NCBI GenBank assembly: GCA_035626235.1
Contig: DASPOB010000027.1
Location: 1-64,000, forward strand
Length of the DNA stretch: 64,000 bases
From: DATFYP01 sp035626235
GTDB lineage: Archaea > Thermoproteota > Nitrososphaeria > Nitrososphaerales > Gagatemarchaeaceae
Reading direction: 5' to 3'
The position numbers were made by a program, and so were the translations under genes. How positions within the stretch are numbered: the stretch's first letter is position 1; the number at the start of each line of letters is the position of its first letter. This document shows, piece after piece, positions 33,331 to 41,220 of the stretch. The notes beneath the pieces were generated by a model. That model saw nothing but the letters and a program-made list of their open reading frames with translations, did no database searches and was not told the DNA's origin.

Positions 33331-33900
33331 ATGGCCTTAGACCTCCCCGCGGGAAAGATAGCAAGGCGAAACCTCGTCGATGTGGACGAGGAAAGCAACG
33401 TGCTCGAGGCGGCCAGCCAGATGGTAAAGGAGAGCCGCGGAAGCGTGATAGTGACGAGGGCTGGCAAGAGGGTGGGAATTCTGACTGAAAGGGACCTTCT
33501 GAGGAAGGTCGTGGCCCGTGGGCTGGACCCGCGTTCGACGAAGGTGAAGGACGTCATGTCCTCACCCCCGGTTTCAATCGAACACTCCCGACCCCTTCGC
33601 GAGGCCATTGACCTAATGAACAGGAAGGGGGTGCGGAGAATGCTCGTTACTGAGAACGGCAGCATAGTTGGCATCTTCACCCTGAGGGACATCCTAAAGC
33701 ACAGCAGGGTCTGTGCCCACTGCGGAAAGGAGATCAGGTCAATAATTGATAGTCAGGAGCCTGAGCCATACATTGAATGCCAATGCGGCGCCCGCTATCA
33801 CAAGAGATGCCTCGAGACAGTTGTCAACTGCGTAAGCTGCTCCCGGACCCTCGTCACCAACGTGATATATCCCGAGCCCTCGGAAACCTTCAGCGGCTAG
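33331..33900 (+). CDS. CBS-domain pair with C-terminal zinc-binding domain
   Basis: A 189-residue protein. Two CBS motifs (about 10-125: DEESNVLEAASQMVKESRGSVIV, TERDLLRKVVARGL, MSSPPVSIEHSRPLREAIDLMNRKGVRRMLV) form a Bateman module that should bind an adenosine ligand. A cysteine-rich tail (CAHCGKEI, CQCGARYHKRCLETVVNCVSC) resembles a RING/PHD-like zinc domain. A regulatory or sensor protein is likely. Compare 48200-48712, where the zinc domain is at the N-terminus. Confidence 0.85.
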   Translation: MALDLPAGKIARRNLVDVDEESNVLEAASQMVKESRGSVIVTRAGKRVGILTERDLLRKVVARGLDPRSTKVKDVMSSPPVSIEHSRPLREAIDLMNRKGVRRMLVTENGSIVGIFTLRDILKHSRVCAHCGKEIRSIIDSQEPEPYIECQCGARYHKRCLETVVNCVSCSRTLVTNVIYPEPSETFSG

Positions 33901-34613
33901 CCAAGAGAACGGGGAGATTCCAGTCGCACCACCTAAGCATAGGAGGCAGGACGGTGGCCTACTCCGTCATCAGAGGAGCCAGCCGGCGCTACACCTACTT
34001 CAGGTTCAAGTCCGACCTAACCTTGGAAGTGGTCCTCCCCAGGGGGAGGGAGGTAGACCCTGAAGCGGCCGTCAGGGAGAATCTGCCTTGGATAACCCGA
34101 GAGTACGAAAGAATCGCGGCCTCTCGCAGGATTCTGAGCTCCGAGCAGGTCATGTACGGTGGGACATATCTTAGGATTGTGTATACTCCGGACAACACAG
34201 ACGCACTCGTCCCCGATCTCCAGGCCGGCGAAGTTCTTGTAAGGGCCAGTGAGAGAAGCAGAATCAAGGAGCTGATTCGAAGGTGGTTCCTGAAGGAGAC
34301 CTCGGCCTACGTTGTCAGCAGGGTCGCCGAGTCGGCTCCGCTTGTCGGGGCGAAGCCGAGCAGGGTCGACGTCAGAGAGATCAACAAGTGGGGCTACTGC
34401 ACGAGGAACGGCAGGTTGTCTTTCAGCTGGCAGCTCGTCGCCCTACCCGAGAGGCTCCGTGAGTACGTCGTCTTTCACGAGCTGACCCATCTGCTGGAGT
34501 TCAGTCACTCTCCGGCATTCAAGAGGAGACTCTCCTCTGTCTGTCCGGATTTCCGGCAGCGCGAACGGGAGCTCGACGAGGTAGTCCCCTACGACCGCAT
34601 GACCGTGATGTGA
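33777..34613 (+). CDS. YgjP-type metal-dependent hydrolase
   Basis: A DUF45/YgjP-family protein of about 220-278 residues. The SprT-like zinc site is HELTHLLEFSHSPAFKR: two histidines and glutamate in HELTH with the third histidine six residues on. Upstream is the DUF45 strand INKWGYCTRNGRLSFSWQLVALP. The start is unclear: the conserved part begins near LSIGGRTVAYSVIRG (about 33930), inside no earlier ATG except one at 33777 in the preceding gene (124-base overlap) or a GTG at 33954, which would trim it. A non-standard start near 33900 is also possible. Confidence 0.8.
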   Translation: MPMRRPLSQEMPRDSCQLRKLLPDPRHQRDISRALGNLQRLAKRTGRFQSHHLSIGGRTVAYSVIRGASRRYTYFRFKSDLTLEVVLPRGREVDPEAAVRENLPWITREYERIAASRRILSSEQVMYGGTYLRIVYTPDNTDALVPDLQAGEVLVRASERSRIKELIRRWFLKETSAYVVSRVAESAPLVGAKPSRVDVREINKWGYCTRNGRLSFSWQLVALPERLREYVVFHELTHLLEFSHSPAFKRRLSSVCPDFRQRERELDEVVPYDRMTVM

Positions 34614-34630
34614 GGAGGCCCCGCCGCGGC

Positions 34631-34640
34631 CGGCTTAAAT
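34631..34640 (+). promoter_or_regulatory. TATA box of the SIS-domain gene
   Basis: CGGCTTAAAT, centred about 28 bases before the ATG at 34665. Confidence 0.5.
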
Positions 34641-34664
34641 CAAGACGGCACCGACGCCCGATGC

Positions 34665-35582
34665 ATGCTCTCCACGGTCAAAGCGGAGACGATGAGCCAG
34701 CCAGCCGCTCTAGAGCGGTTCCTTCATGAGGACCTCGAACCAGCCCCTCCGGGCTCTGTTTTCGTCGGGGCGGGGGACTGCTTCTCGGCGTCGTTGATCA
34801 CGGGCTGCCTTTCCCAGCGAGGGCACTTGGCGGTGGATCCCTACGAACTCATCACAAGTCCTGCAATTGCGAGGGGAAGGAGCGTGTATTTCGTCTCGAC
34901 ATCCGGCAGGACGGCTTCCAACATCGCTGCGGCCGCGGCAGTCGAGGCTGTCGCAAGGGAGAGGGTCGCCGTGACCGCCGATCCGGCGGGAGGACTCGCC
35001 AGAATGACAGACTCGGTGATTTTCATCCCCTACAGAAACGCCCCGCGGGTCCCGGGAACTCTCTCGTTCTCTTTATCGCTCCTCGCACTCATGAAGATAG
35101 TTCAAGGGGGTTTCAAATGCGATTTCAAGGGGGCATATTCGAAGGCGAGACGCGATGCGGTCAAGGTCGGCCTCGCCGAGAATGGAGTCAGCTATTTCTT
35201 GGGCAACGGCCCGGCGTACCCAGTGTGCATCTACGCGGCGCTGAAGGTCCACGAGATGCTGGGCGGACGGGCGCAGGGAATCATGCTCGAAGAATTCGGC
35301 CATGCACCCATTTTCGCCCTAAGGAAGGAGGATACGGTCAACATTTTTGGTGCATTTGACTCTCTCGACCTCGGGCAGAGGCTGGCACCCCCGCTGTTGA
35401 AAGCAGGATTCTCTTCGTCCGTAATCCCCCCATTTGGGTCTGACCCTCATGAAAGAGTCTTTCACCTCGTCTTCCTGTCCCAGCTGGCTGTCTTGGAGAG
35501 GGCGAAGTCGATGGGGCTCTCTAGGCCCTACTTCGCCGCAGCCAGTGATAGGCTGGCCATCAGCGACAAGATGATTTACTGA
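34665..35582 (+). CDS. SIS-domain sugar isomerase-like protein
   Basis: A 305-residue protein with two SIS-like halves as in the isomerase domain of glucosamine-6-phosphate synthase. The first half reads SVFVGAGDCFSASL (phosphate loop), SVYFVSTSGRTASNIAAAAAV, then VAVTADPAGGLARMTD. The second half has SYFLGNGPAYPVCIYAALKVHEML and EEFGHAPIFAL, like the loop that carries the catalytic Glu/His. Acts on a phosphosugar, identity unknown. Leaderless ATG. No glutaminase domain is present. Confidence 0.82.
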   Translation: MLSTVKAETMSQPAALERFLHEDLEPAPPGSVFVGAGDCFSASLITGCLSQRGHLAVDPYELITSPAIARGRSVYFVSTSGRTASNIAAAAAVEAVARERVAVTADPAGGLARMTDSVIFIPYRNAPRVPGTLSFSLSLLALMKIVQGGFKCDFKGAYSKARRDAVKVGLAENGVSYFLGNGPAYPVCIYAALKVHEMLGGRAQGIMLEEFGHAPIFALRKEDTVNIFGAFDSLDLGQRLAPPLLKAGFSSSVIPPFGSDPHERVFHLVFLSQLAVLERAKSMGLSRPYFAAASDRLAISDKMIY

Positions 35583-35658
35583 CGTCGCGATTGAGGTATA
35601 GGTTAGCCTTGGTGCCTCGCCTTGCCCGTCTTTGCGCGGTTTGTCGCTCTTTCGGGCG

Positions 35659-35976
35659 CTAAGCGTAGTCGGGGCCGCTCGGTCCCCTGGCGGCTACTCT
35701 CGCGTACAGAGACAGCATCATGGCCAACGCGACCGTTCCCAGTAGCAATGTCCCCAGAACGAAAGCCAGATTCCTCGCCGTGGCCCAGGACAGGATCGAG
35801 AATGAGCCTGAGGTTATGTCCACTCCCTGACCACAGACCAAGTATGACAAGAGAATCAGCACAACCAAGACCAGACTCGTCGGTACTAACAGTATGTGGG
35901 AGCCAATCGTGAAGCGAAGAGAAAACCTTACGAAAATCGCCACGTAGCGGAGTTTAGGATCACGATTATTCCACAA
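35659..35976 (-). CDS. small two-helix membrane protein
   Basis: A 105-residue protein with two membrane helices (about 27-47 and 68-92) and a short polar tail. Its ATG overlaps the end of the ligase gene by 11 bases, so the two are translationally linked. No family recognised. Confidence 0.6.
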   Translation of the reverse strand: MWNNRDPKLRYVAIFVRFSLRFTIGSHILLVPTSLVLVVLILLSYLVCGQGVDITSGSFSILSWATARNLAFVLGTLLLGTVALAMMLSLYARVAARGPSGPDYA

Positions 35977-37312
35977 TCACTCTTTTCGACTTGCCCTCAT
36001 ACCTTGGCAACGCGCCCTCCTCGACGAAAGTGATTTTCGGCGACATGAACATTAGGGTTCTGCGCACTTCGCCCGTTATCTTTTCCCTGAGCTTCGGGTT
36101 GTCAGAAGCTGTTACCAGCTCCACGCTTATTCGGAAGCCCTTGTCACCTGACTTATCGACTTCTACGAGGTAGTCATTCACTTCGGGGAACCTGAACATG
36201 GCTTCCTGTATGGCATTGGGCCATATCTTCACTCCCCTAAAATGAATCACGTCGTCTAGCCTTCCCGTGACCCACATGCAACGTGGGAAGGCGCCCCTTC
36301 CGCAAGGGCAGTCGCCTTCGGCGAGAACAGTAAGGTCTCTCAGGCGGTAACGTATCAGGGGCATGGCTTCCTTCGTCATGGTCGTGACCACCATTTCACC
36401 CTGCTCTCCCTGTCCGACTGGCTCGTTGGTTTCAGGGTCTATGACTTCGAGATAGAGGTGGTCGGTCCAGAAGTGAAACCCGTTCTCGAATTCACACTCC
36501 TGCCCACTCCCCGGTCCCAGCAGCTCCGTTGCGCCGTAGACGTTCCTTGCGCCCCCGCCCTTCTTCTTCAAGCCGAATCCCTTCTCTATTCTTCGCCTCA
36601 TCTGTTCTGTCCACACTTCTGCTCCTGGGATCGTAATCCGGATGGAGGATTCGGTCGGGTCGATTCCGCCCTTCCGCATAGACTCAAGCACATAGAGCTG
36701 GTAGGACGGGGTTCCCGTAATGACTGTCGGCTTGAAGTCGCGGATTATAGGTAGCATCGCTTCAGTCCTTCCTACACTCCAGGGTATCACCGCCGCTCCC
36801 GCAAGTCGGCAGCTCTGATGGAATCCCAGGCCACCAGTGAAGAGACCATACCCGTAGATGTTCAGGAGAATGTCGCCTCGTCTCACCCCAGCGGTGACCA
36901 GCGTCCTGGCCATCAGGTTCATCCATGTTTCGTGATCCTTCATGGTGTAGGGACCGACCGTGGGCCGACCCGTAGTTCCGCTGCTCATGTGCCATCCGAT
37001 TAGCCGTTGCCTAGGGACGCAGAGAAAATCGCCACCGTATGGATATGAGAATCGTCTCAGGTCGTCCTTGGTGGTGAACGGGAATCTTCTGATGTCGCGC
37101 AAATCGCGGAAATCAGAAGGAGCGACCTTCTTCTGCTTGAACGCCTTTCTGTAGAAGGGGCTCGTCTCTTGGACATATTTCAGGATGGACCTCAGTCTTC
37201 TCTCCTGCAGTCGCGCTAACTCGCGTCGGGAGATGCGTTCCTCCTTCTGGTTCAAATACCTTATACTGTTCGACAACGATGTCCCCAGCCCCCCACCCTG
37301 CCACGCAAGCAT
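35966..37312 (-). CDS. AMP-forming acyl-CoA ligase (phenylacetate-CoA ligase-like)
   Basis: Up to 448 residues of the ANL superfamily, most like phenylacetate-CoA ligases. Motifs seen: the AMP loop MSSGTTGRPTVGPYT, YGATELLGPG, VTGRLDDVIHFRGVKIWP (hinge) and the C-terminal KSKRVIVE with the catalytic lysine region. It activates an aromatic or short-chain acid with ATP and CoA. The conserved part starts at about KEERISRRELARLQ, so the first 20 residues are doubtful; a TTG at 37255 is an alternative start. It lies upstream of a small membrane protein and no other aromatic-degradation gene is nearby. Confidence 0.88.
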   Translation of the reverse strand: MLAWQGGGLGTSLSNSIRYLNQKEERISRRELARLQERRLRSILKYVQETSPFYRKAFKQKKVAPSDFRDLRDIRRFPFTTKDDLRRFSYPYGGDFLCVPRQRLIGWHMSSGTTGRPTVGPYTMKDHETWMNLMARTLVTAGVRRGDILLNIYGYGLFTGGLGFHQSCRLAGAAVIPWSVGRTEAMLPIIRDFKPTVITGTPSYQLYVLESMRKGGIDPTESSIRITIPGAEVWTEQMRRRIEKGFGLKKKGGGARNVYGATELLGPGSGQECEFENGFHFWTDHLYLEVIDPETNEPVGQGEQGEMVVTTMTKEAMPLIRYRLRDLTVLAEGDCPCGRGAFPRCMWVTGRLDDVIHFRGVKIWPNAIQEAMFRFPEVNDYLVEVDKSGDKGFRISVELVTASDNPKLREKITGEVRRTLMFMSPKITFVEEGALPRYEGKSKRVIVE

Positions 37313-37318
37313 TCATGG

Positions 37319-37531
37319 GTGTTTCGCATGTTCACAGGAAGCCTCGAACCCTTAGCCGTTGTTCGCAGCGGCAGCAGAGAGCGCTGTTTGTCTTGCCGCG
37401 GCCTCGCTTTTCGAACCGTGAATACCGGGGCTCTCGGCGGCTTGTTCCGTGGGGAGCTTCTACACTTGGAAGAGGCGAGGTCAGAACTCGATGAAAAGAT
37501 TCTCCCACTCGCCCCTTCGACTTCGGTCTAG
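37319..37531 (+). CDS. possible small protein
   Basis: A 70-residue frame from a GTG in the gap between the ligase and the ParB-like gene. It has a single CxxC (RCLSCRGLAF) and a helical acidic tail (EEARSELDEKI). No clear promoter, no recognised family. Included because the gap of 236 bases contains nothing else and the codon use is not unreasonable, but it may be spurious. Confidence 0.25.
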   Translation: MFRMFTGSLEPLAVVRSGSRERCLSCRGLAFRTVNTGALGGLFRGELLHLEEARSELDEKILPLAPSTSV

Positions 37532-37548
37532 ACCGCGTGGCCGACGCT

Positions 37549-38451
37549 CTAGGCGTATCCCTGCTGCCTTAGCCAGGAGTGCAGCGCTAGCGCGGCGATT
37601 GCCTCCATGGTCGTCCCCCTATCCTCCGCGGCCTTCCTGAGGGCATCGGCGACCCTCGGGTCAAGCACGATTTCTAACTTGACCGTATGCAGCGAGACGG
37701 CCTCTTTGACTATCTTCTCCACTGGCCTTTCAGGAGCCATGACGAAGTGGCTCACGACGTTCTCAGCCTCTGGCCGCGGCATCTCGGCGATGGTGTGGGC
37801 AAGTTCCGTCAGCTTCTTGACCTGCTCCCTGCGCGGCAGCTCCTGAACTGAAGGAGCTTCCTGTGCCTTATGCAGGAACGTCGCGTGTCTTACGGGGAGC
37901 ACACCGTCCCTCCTTTCCTCGGGTCGGGGTGCCTGCTTCACTTCTATGTCTGCCTTGGCCTCTTTCCTGAGGCTGCGGACCACTTCCACCGCGCTTATCC
38001 TGTCTTCGACGTACCTCCGTGACTTGCCGAGGGCCCTGGCTAACTGTTCCGCGGAGCCGTATGCCTTCGGGTTCAATCTCCTCAGCTCCATCAGGGCATC
38101 GTATTCTTCCTCGGGCTCTATGTCGCGCCGTTGGATGTTTTCGACCAGCGAGACAACAATCGCTTCCTCGTCTGTCATCTCCCTGACGATTGCGGGAATC
38201 TTCCTCAGCCCGGCTTCTCTGGCGGCCGCGAGTCTCCTCGAACCGATTATCAATTCGTACTTTGTCCCGACGGGCCTCGCCAGCACAGGCTCCAGGACCC
38301 CCATCTCGCTGATCGATTCCTTCAGCTCCCTCACGTCGCCGGGATTCTTCCTGACATTCGCTTTGCCAACGAAAAGTTTGGAGATCTCAACCTGCGTGAC
38401 TATGCTGTCCCGCTCCGACGCAAGGCCCGGCCTGCTCAATCCTCTGAGCAC
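37549..38451 (-). CDS. ParB/Spo0J-family protein
   Basis: A 300-residue protein, GTG start. It has the ParB N-terminal nuclease/CTPase-like domain: VEISKLFVGKANVRK, LKESISEMGVLEPVLARP, then IIGSRRLAAAREAGLRKIPAIV and VSLVENIQRRDIEP (the ENxQR box), followed by a helix-turn-helix (SAEQLARALGKSRRYVEDRISAVEVV). The C-terminal 60 residues look like a ribbon-helix-helix motif. No parA is seen beside it, so partition or general DNA-binding are both possible. Confidence 0.88.
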   Translation of the reverse strand: MLRGLSRPGLASERDSIVTQVEISKLFVGKANVRKNPGDVRELKESISEMGVLEPVLARPVGTKYELIIGSRRLAAAREAGLRKIPAIVREMTDEEAIVVSLVENIQRRDIEPEEEYDALMELRRLNPKAYGSAEQLARALGKSRRYVEDRISAVEVVRSLRKEAKADIEVKQAPRPEERRDGVLPVRHATFLHKAQEAPSVQELPRREQVKKLTELAHTIAEMPRPEAENVVSHFVMAPERPVEKIVKEAVSLHTVKLEIVLDPRVADALRKAAEDRGTTMEAIAALALHSWLRQQGYA

Positions 38452-38522
38452 CTCGCAGCGCTCCTAAAAAAACCTACAGTAGCGCCGTCGCCGCGGTCCG
38501 GCCGGCTATGAAAATGGGCGGT

Positions 38523-38714
38523 TCACGACGTGGGAGCCCGCCGTCTTCTTCCTGAGCGCTTCTCGACCTGTTTCTTCACCCATGCTTCGTACTGGTTCTC
38601 CGTGGGCTCTCGCGAGCGCTTTTCCCCGGCCGGCTTGACCGGCTGGGACTTGATCCACTCCTCGAAAGAGTCAACCGGCAAGTGAGTCCTTTCGGATTTG
38701 CTCGACTCCCTCAT
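38523..38714 (-). CDS. small basic protein with repeated motif
   Basis: A 63-residue protein, very rich in Arg, Lys, Glu and Ser. Two copies of an aromatic-E-x-W-(I/V)-K-x-Q motif appear (FEEWIKSQ and YEAWVKKQ) separated by 23 residues. A TATA-like CTTATATCC (38737-38745, minus) lies 27 bases before the ATG, so it is a real leaderless gene. It ends in a basic tail (RSGRRRRAPTS), suggesting nucleic-acid contact. No family known to me. Confidence 0.65.
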   Translation of the reverse strand: MRESSKSERTHLPVDSFEEWIKSQPVKPAGEKRSREPTENQYEAWVKKQVEKRSGRRRRAPTS

Positions 38715-38736
38715 CGCGACTGCGGAGGTACTCCTT

Positions 38737-38745
38737 GGATATAAG
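38737..38745 (-). promoter_or_regulatory. TATA box of the small basic protein gene
   Basis: CTTATATCC on the minus strand, centred 27 bases before the ATG at 38714. Confidence 0.55.
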
Positions 38746-38784
38746 TAGAATCGGCACCGTGCAGAACGTAGGTATAGCGCCCAG

Positions 38785-39204
38785 CTATTCTCCTACGATT
38801 TGGACTATGACTTTCCGCCGCCTTGGCCTGATGTCGAGTTCCACCATGACCACCTGTTGCCACTTTCCAACCGCAAGTTCTCCCTTCATGAACGGCACCG
38901 TGAGGCTCGGGCCGACCAGCGCAGCTTTCACATGAGAGTGTCCATTGCCGTCATTCCACGTCTTCTGGTGCTCGTACTCCCTGCGTCTGGGAGACACGCG
39001 CTCAAGCATTTCCGGGAAGTCTTTCGCAAGTCCTGGCTCGAATTCCATCGTGGTTACGGCGGCCGTGGAGCCTGAAACGAACACCGTGACGATCCCTGCC
39101 TTCGTGCTCGACTCCCTTACGGCTTTTCTCACGTCCTCGGTGAGGTCTACCACATCGTTCTCGCCCTTGCTCGCGACATCAAGCTCCTTGGTGACTACAG
39201 CCAT
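38785..39204 (-). CDS. YjbQ/UPF0047 family protein
   Basis: A 139-residue protein of the YjbQ (secondary thiamine-phosphate synthase-like) family: IVTVFVSGSTAAVTTMEFEPGL, then NGHSHVKAALVGPSLTVPFMKGELAVGKWQQVVMVELD, the family hallmark. The ATG at 39204 lies 28 bases after a TATA-like GGGATAAGG (39228-39236), so the upstream in-frame start at 39261 is not used. It may salvage thiamine phosphate; the true activity is debated. Confidence 0.9.
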   Translation of the reverse strand: MAVVTKELDVASKGENDVVDLTEDVRKAVRESSTKAGIVTVFVSGSTAAVTTMEFEPGLAKDFPEMLERVSPRRREYEHQKTWNDGNGHSHVKAALVGPSLTVPFMKGELAVGKWQQVVMVELDIRPRRRKVIVQIVGE

Positions 39205-39227
39205 GACTGCCCCCCTTCTCCGCCGAG

Positions 39228-39236
39228 CCTTATCCC
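39228..39236 (-). promoter_or_regulatory. TATA-like box of the yjbQ gene
   Basis: GGGATAAGG on the minus strand, centred 28 bases before the ATG at 39204. Confidence 0.45.
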
Positions 39237-39250
39237 TGCGCCGCCGCCAA

Positions 39251-39260
39251 CGCTTATACA
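39251..39260 (+). promoter_or_regulatory. TATA box of the UbiA-family gene
   Basis: CGCTTATACA centred 28 bases before the ATG at 39284. It lies about 20 bases from the divergent yjbQ promoter. Confidence 0.5.
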
Positions 39261-39283
39261 ATCAGCTGCTCGCTTGAAAGGGG

Positions 39284-40192
39284 ATGGACGCGAAGACCCT
39301 CTTCCTTGCAACCAGGCCTTGGTCCTTCACGATGACTTTCTCATCCGTCACCGTTGGCACGCTGCTCGCCTATCTGCTCACCGGAAGTTTCAACCCGCTG
39401 TTGTATCTGCTGGTGTTCGCCGGCATGATTGCGTTCCATGCGGCTACGAACCTGATCAACGACTTCTACGACGTCAAACACGGTGTTGACAGAATGGGTG
39501 CGCCTACCACCAAGTACCGGCCGCATCCCGTCGCGGCAGGAGTGGAACCTCCCAGCACAATCCGATTCTGGGCGGCGGTATTCTATGCATTCAGCATCGT
39601 TGCGGGCGTCTACCTTTCGCTGCTCAGTGGCCCGTGGGTGCTGGTGCTAGTCTGCGTGGGAGTCGCGGGGAGCCTATTGTACACGGCCGACCCCGTTGTT
39701 CTCAAGGCTAGGGGTCTCGGGGAGATGACGGCATTCCTGATGTGGGGTCCTCTAATTCCTCTCGGCGCCTACCTGGTCCAGACCGGGGGACTCTCCGTGG
39801 CCCCCGTAGTTCTGGCGATTCCAATTGGCATACTGGTCGCCCTCGTCCTGCTTGCCAACAACATCAGGGACATCGAGTATGATGGAAGCATGGGGATGAA
39901 GACCCTCCCCGTGATGCTCGGAAAAGCCAAGGGCAGCGCGTTGTACGAGGCCCTGCTGCTCGTCACCTACCTGTTCGTCCCAGTATCCATAATCGCGGGC
40001 CTCTTGCCCGTCTGGTCGCTGGTGGTCATGGTTACGGTGCCCGAAGCAATCGGGCTCTCGAAGATGTTCAACGGAGAAGTTCCCGACACCGCCGATCCGA
40101 GAACGGCCGCACTAGCCTTGAAGTTTTCCCTTCTGTACATGGCGTCGCTGGCTCTTCAGATCATCATCACTCACATCCATCTGACTCTCTAG
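39284..40192 (+). CDS. UbiA-family prenyltransferase (MenA-like)
   Basis: A 302-residue membrane prenyltransferase with about nine helices. The first aspartate-rich motif is NLINDFYDVKHGVD (NxxxDxxxD) and the second is NNIRDIEYDGSMGMKTLPV (DxxxD), as in MenA-type enzymes. The C-terminal helices are complete. It would transfer a polyprenyl chain to a naphthoate or related quinone precursor, or to another aromatic acceptor. No other menaquinone gene is present, so the acceptor is uncertain. Confidence 0.88.
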   Translation: MDAKTLFLATRPWSFTMTFSSVTVGTLLAYLLTGSFNPLLYLLVFAGMIAFHAATNLINDFYDVKHGVDRMGAPTTKYRPHPVAAGVEPPSTIRFWAAVFYAFSIVAGVYLSLLSGPWVLVLVCVGVAGSLLYTADPVVLKARGLGEMTAFLMWGPLIPLGAYLVQTGGLSVAPVVLAIPIGILVALVLLANNIRDIEYDGSMGMKTLPVMLGKAKGSALYEALLLVTYLFVPVSIIAGLLPVWSLVVMVTVPEAIGLSKMFNGEVPDTADPRTAALALKFSLLYMASLALQIIITHIHLTL

Positions 40193-40286
40193 GCCTGCGA
40201 TTCCGACAGTCGAGGGCGCGTTGCCGTGCGCTCGACACACAGCGGTCCGACGGTGGCCTTCATGAAACATCGCGTAGTGCCTCGAA

Positions 40287-40296
40287 ACCTTAAAGC
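40287..40296 (+). promoter_or_regulatory. TATA-like box of msrB
   Basis: ACCTTAAAGC centred about 28 bases before the ATG at 40320. Confidence 0.5.
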
Positions 40297-40319
40297 CCCG
40301 CAGGTATCACATCCTTCCA

Positions 40320-40721
40320 ATGGACGAGAGAGAAAAGGCGTCCCTTAAGGAGAAACTGAAGTCGCAGCTTACGAAAGAGCAGTATGATGTCTGCTTCAAT
40401 GGGGCGACGGAAAGGGCCTTCACGGGTGCCTACTGGGACTTCCACGGAGACGGAGTCTACAAGTGCGTTGTCTGCGACAGCGTTCTCTTCGACTCTAACA
40501 CGAAATTCGAATCAGGGACCGGTTGGCCCAGCTTCTGGGACATGGCAAAGGAGGGGACAGTCAAGGAGAAGGTTGACCGAAGCTGGGGGATGACCCGGAT
40601 TGAAGTGGTCTGCGCAAGCTGCGGCGCCCACCTGGGTCACAAGTTCGACGACGGGCCGAAGCCCACAGGATTGAGATACTGCATCAACTCGGCCGCCCTT
40701 AAGCACGAGAAGAGAGCCTAG
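40320..40721 (+). CDS. msrB: peptide-methionine (R)-S-oxide reductase
   Basis: A 133-residue MsrB. Zinc cysteines appear as CVVCD near residue 44 and CASCG near residue 96, with GTGWPSFW and HLGHKFDDGPKPTGLRYCINS. The catalytic cysteine is in RYCINS. It reduces the R-form of methionine sulfoxide in damaged proteins, with thioredoxin-type reductants. Convergent with the GNAT gene and overlapping it by 23 bases. Confidence 0.95.
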   Translation: MDEREKASLKEKLKSQLTKEQYDVCFNGATERAFTGAYWDFHGDGVYKCVVCDSVLFDSNTKFESGTGWPSFWDMAKEGTVKEKVDRSWGMTRIEVVCASCGAHLGHKFDDGPKPTGLRYCINSAALKHEKRA

Positions 40722-41220
40722 TTCCGCCCTCGCTCTTCTCCAGCTGCAGCTGCAGCAGCACCTCCCCAGGAACCACGAGCATGCTCCTGTACATCGTGAT
40801 CGCCCGGAAGAGGCCGTACCTGCTGGCGACTTCTCTGAAGTTAGTCTTCATGAATCCCCTGGAACTGAAGAGCGCGAGCGCATCTTCGTTCTCCGCGGCT
40901 GCATAGACGATCTCCGTCCCGAGTGCACCAAAATAGTCTAACGCGTCATCTAGCAACCTTCCCCCGAATCCCATTCTCCTACTGACCCTTGCGACAGCGA
41001 TATAGTAGACGTAGCCGATGCGATCATCAACGGTCTTCAACATGGTCAGGCCCACCGCGTTCCCGTTGACCTCTGCGACCCTCACCTTGCCTATCTCGTA
41101 GAGGGTTCTCTTGGAATGCCTCAGGTACCAACCCTCGAAGCTCTCTTCCAGGATGGGTTCGAGCCGAGCCCTGTCGCCGGGGCCCGCTTCAGAAATCCCC
41201 TGACCAGTCTCGACCTTCAC
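40699..41220 (-). CDS. GNAT family acetyltransferase
   Basis: A 173-residue protein with GNAT core motifs: VNGNAVGLTMLKTVDD (strand 2-3), IGYVYYIAVARVSRRMGFGGRLLDDAL (motif A with R-x-x-G-x-G) and IVYAAAENEDALALFSSRGF (motif B). Its start overlaps the end of the amidohydrolase gene by four bases (ATGA), so the two form an operon. Substrate unknown. Confidence 0.85.
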   Translation of the reverse strand: MKVETGQGISEAGPGDRARLEPILEESFEGWYLRHSKRTLYEIGKVRVAEVNGNAVGLTMLKTVDDRIGYVYYIAVARVSRRMGFGGRLLDDALDYFGALGTEIVYAAAENEDALALFSSRGFMKTNFREVASRYGLFRAITMYRSMLVVPGEVLLQLQLEKSEGGTRLSSRA

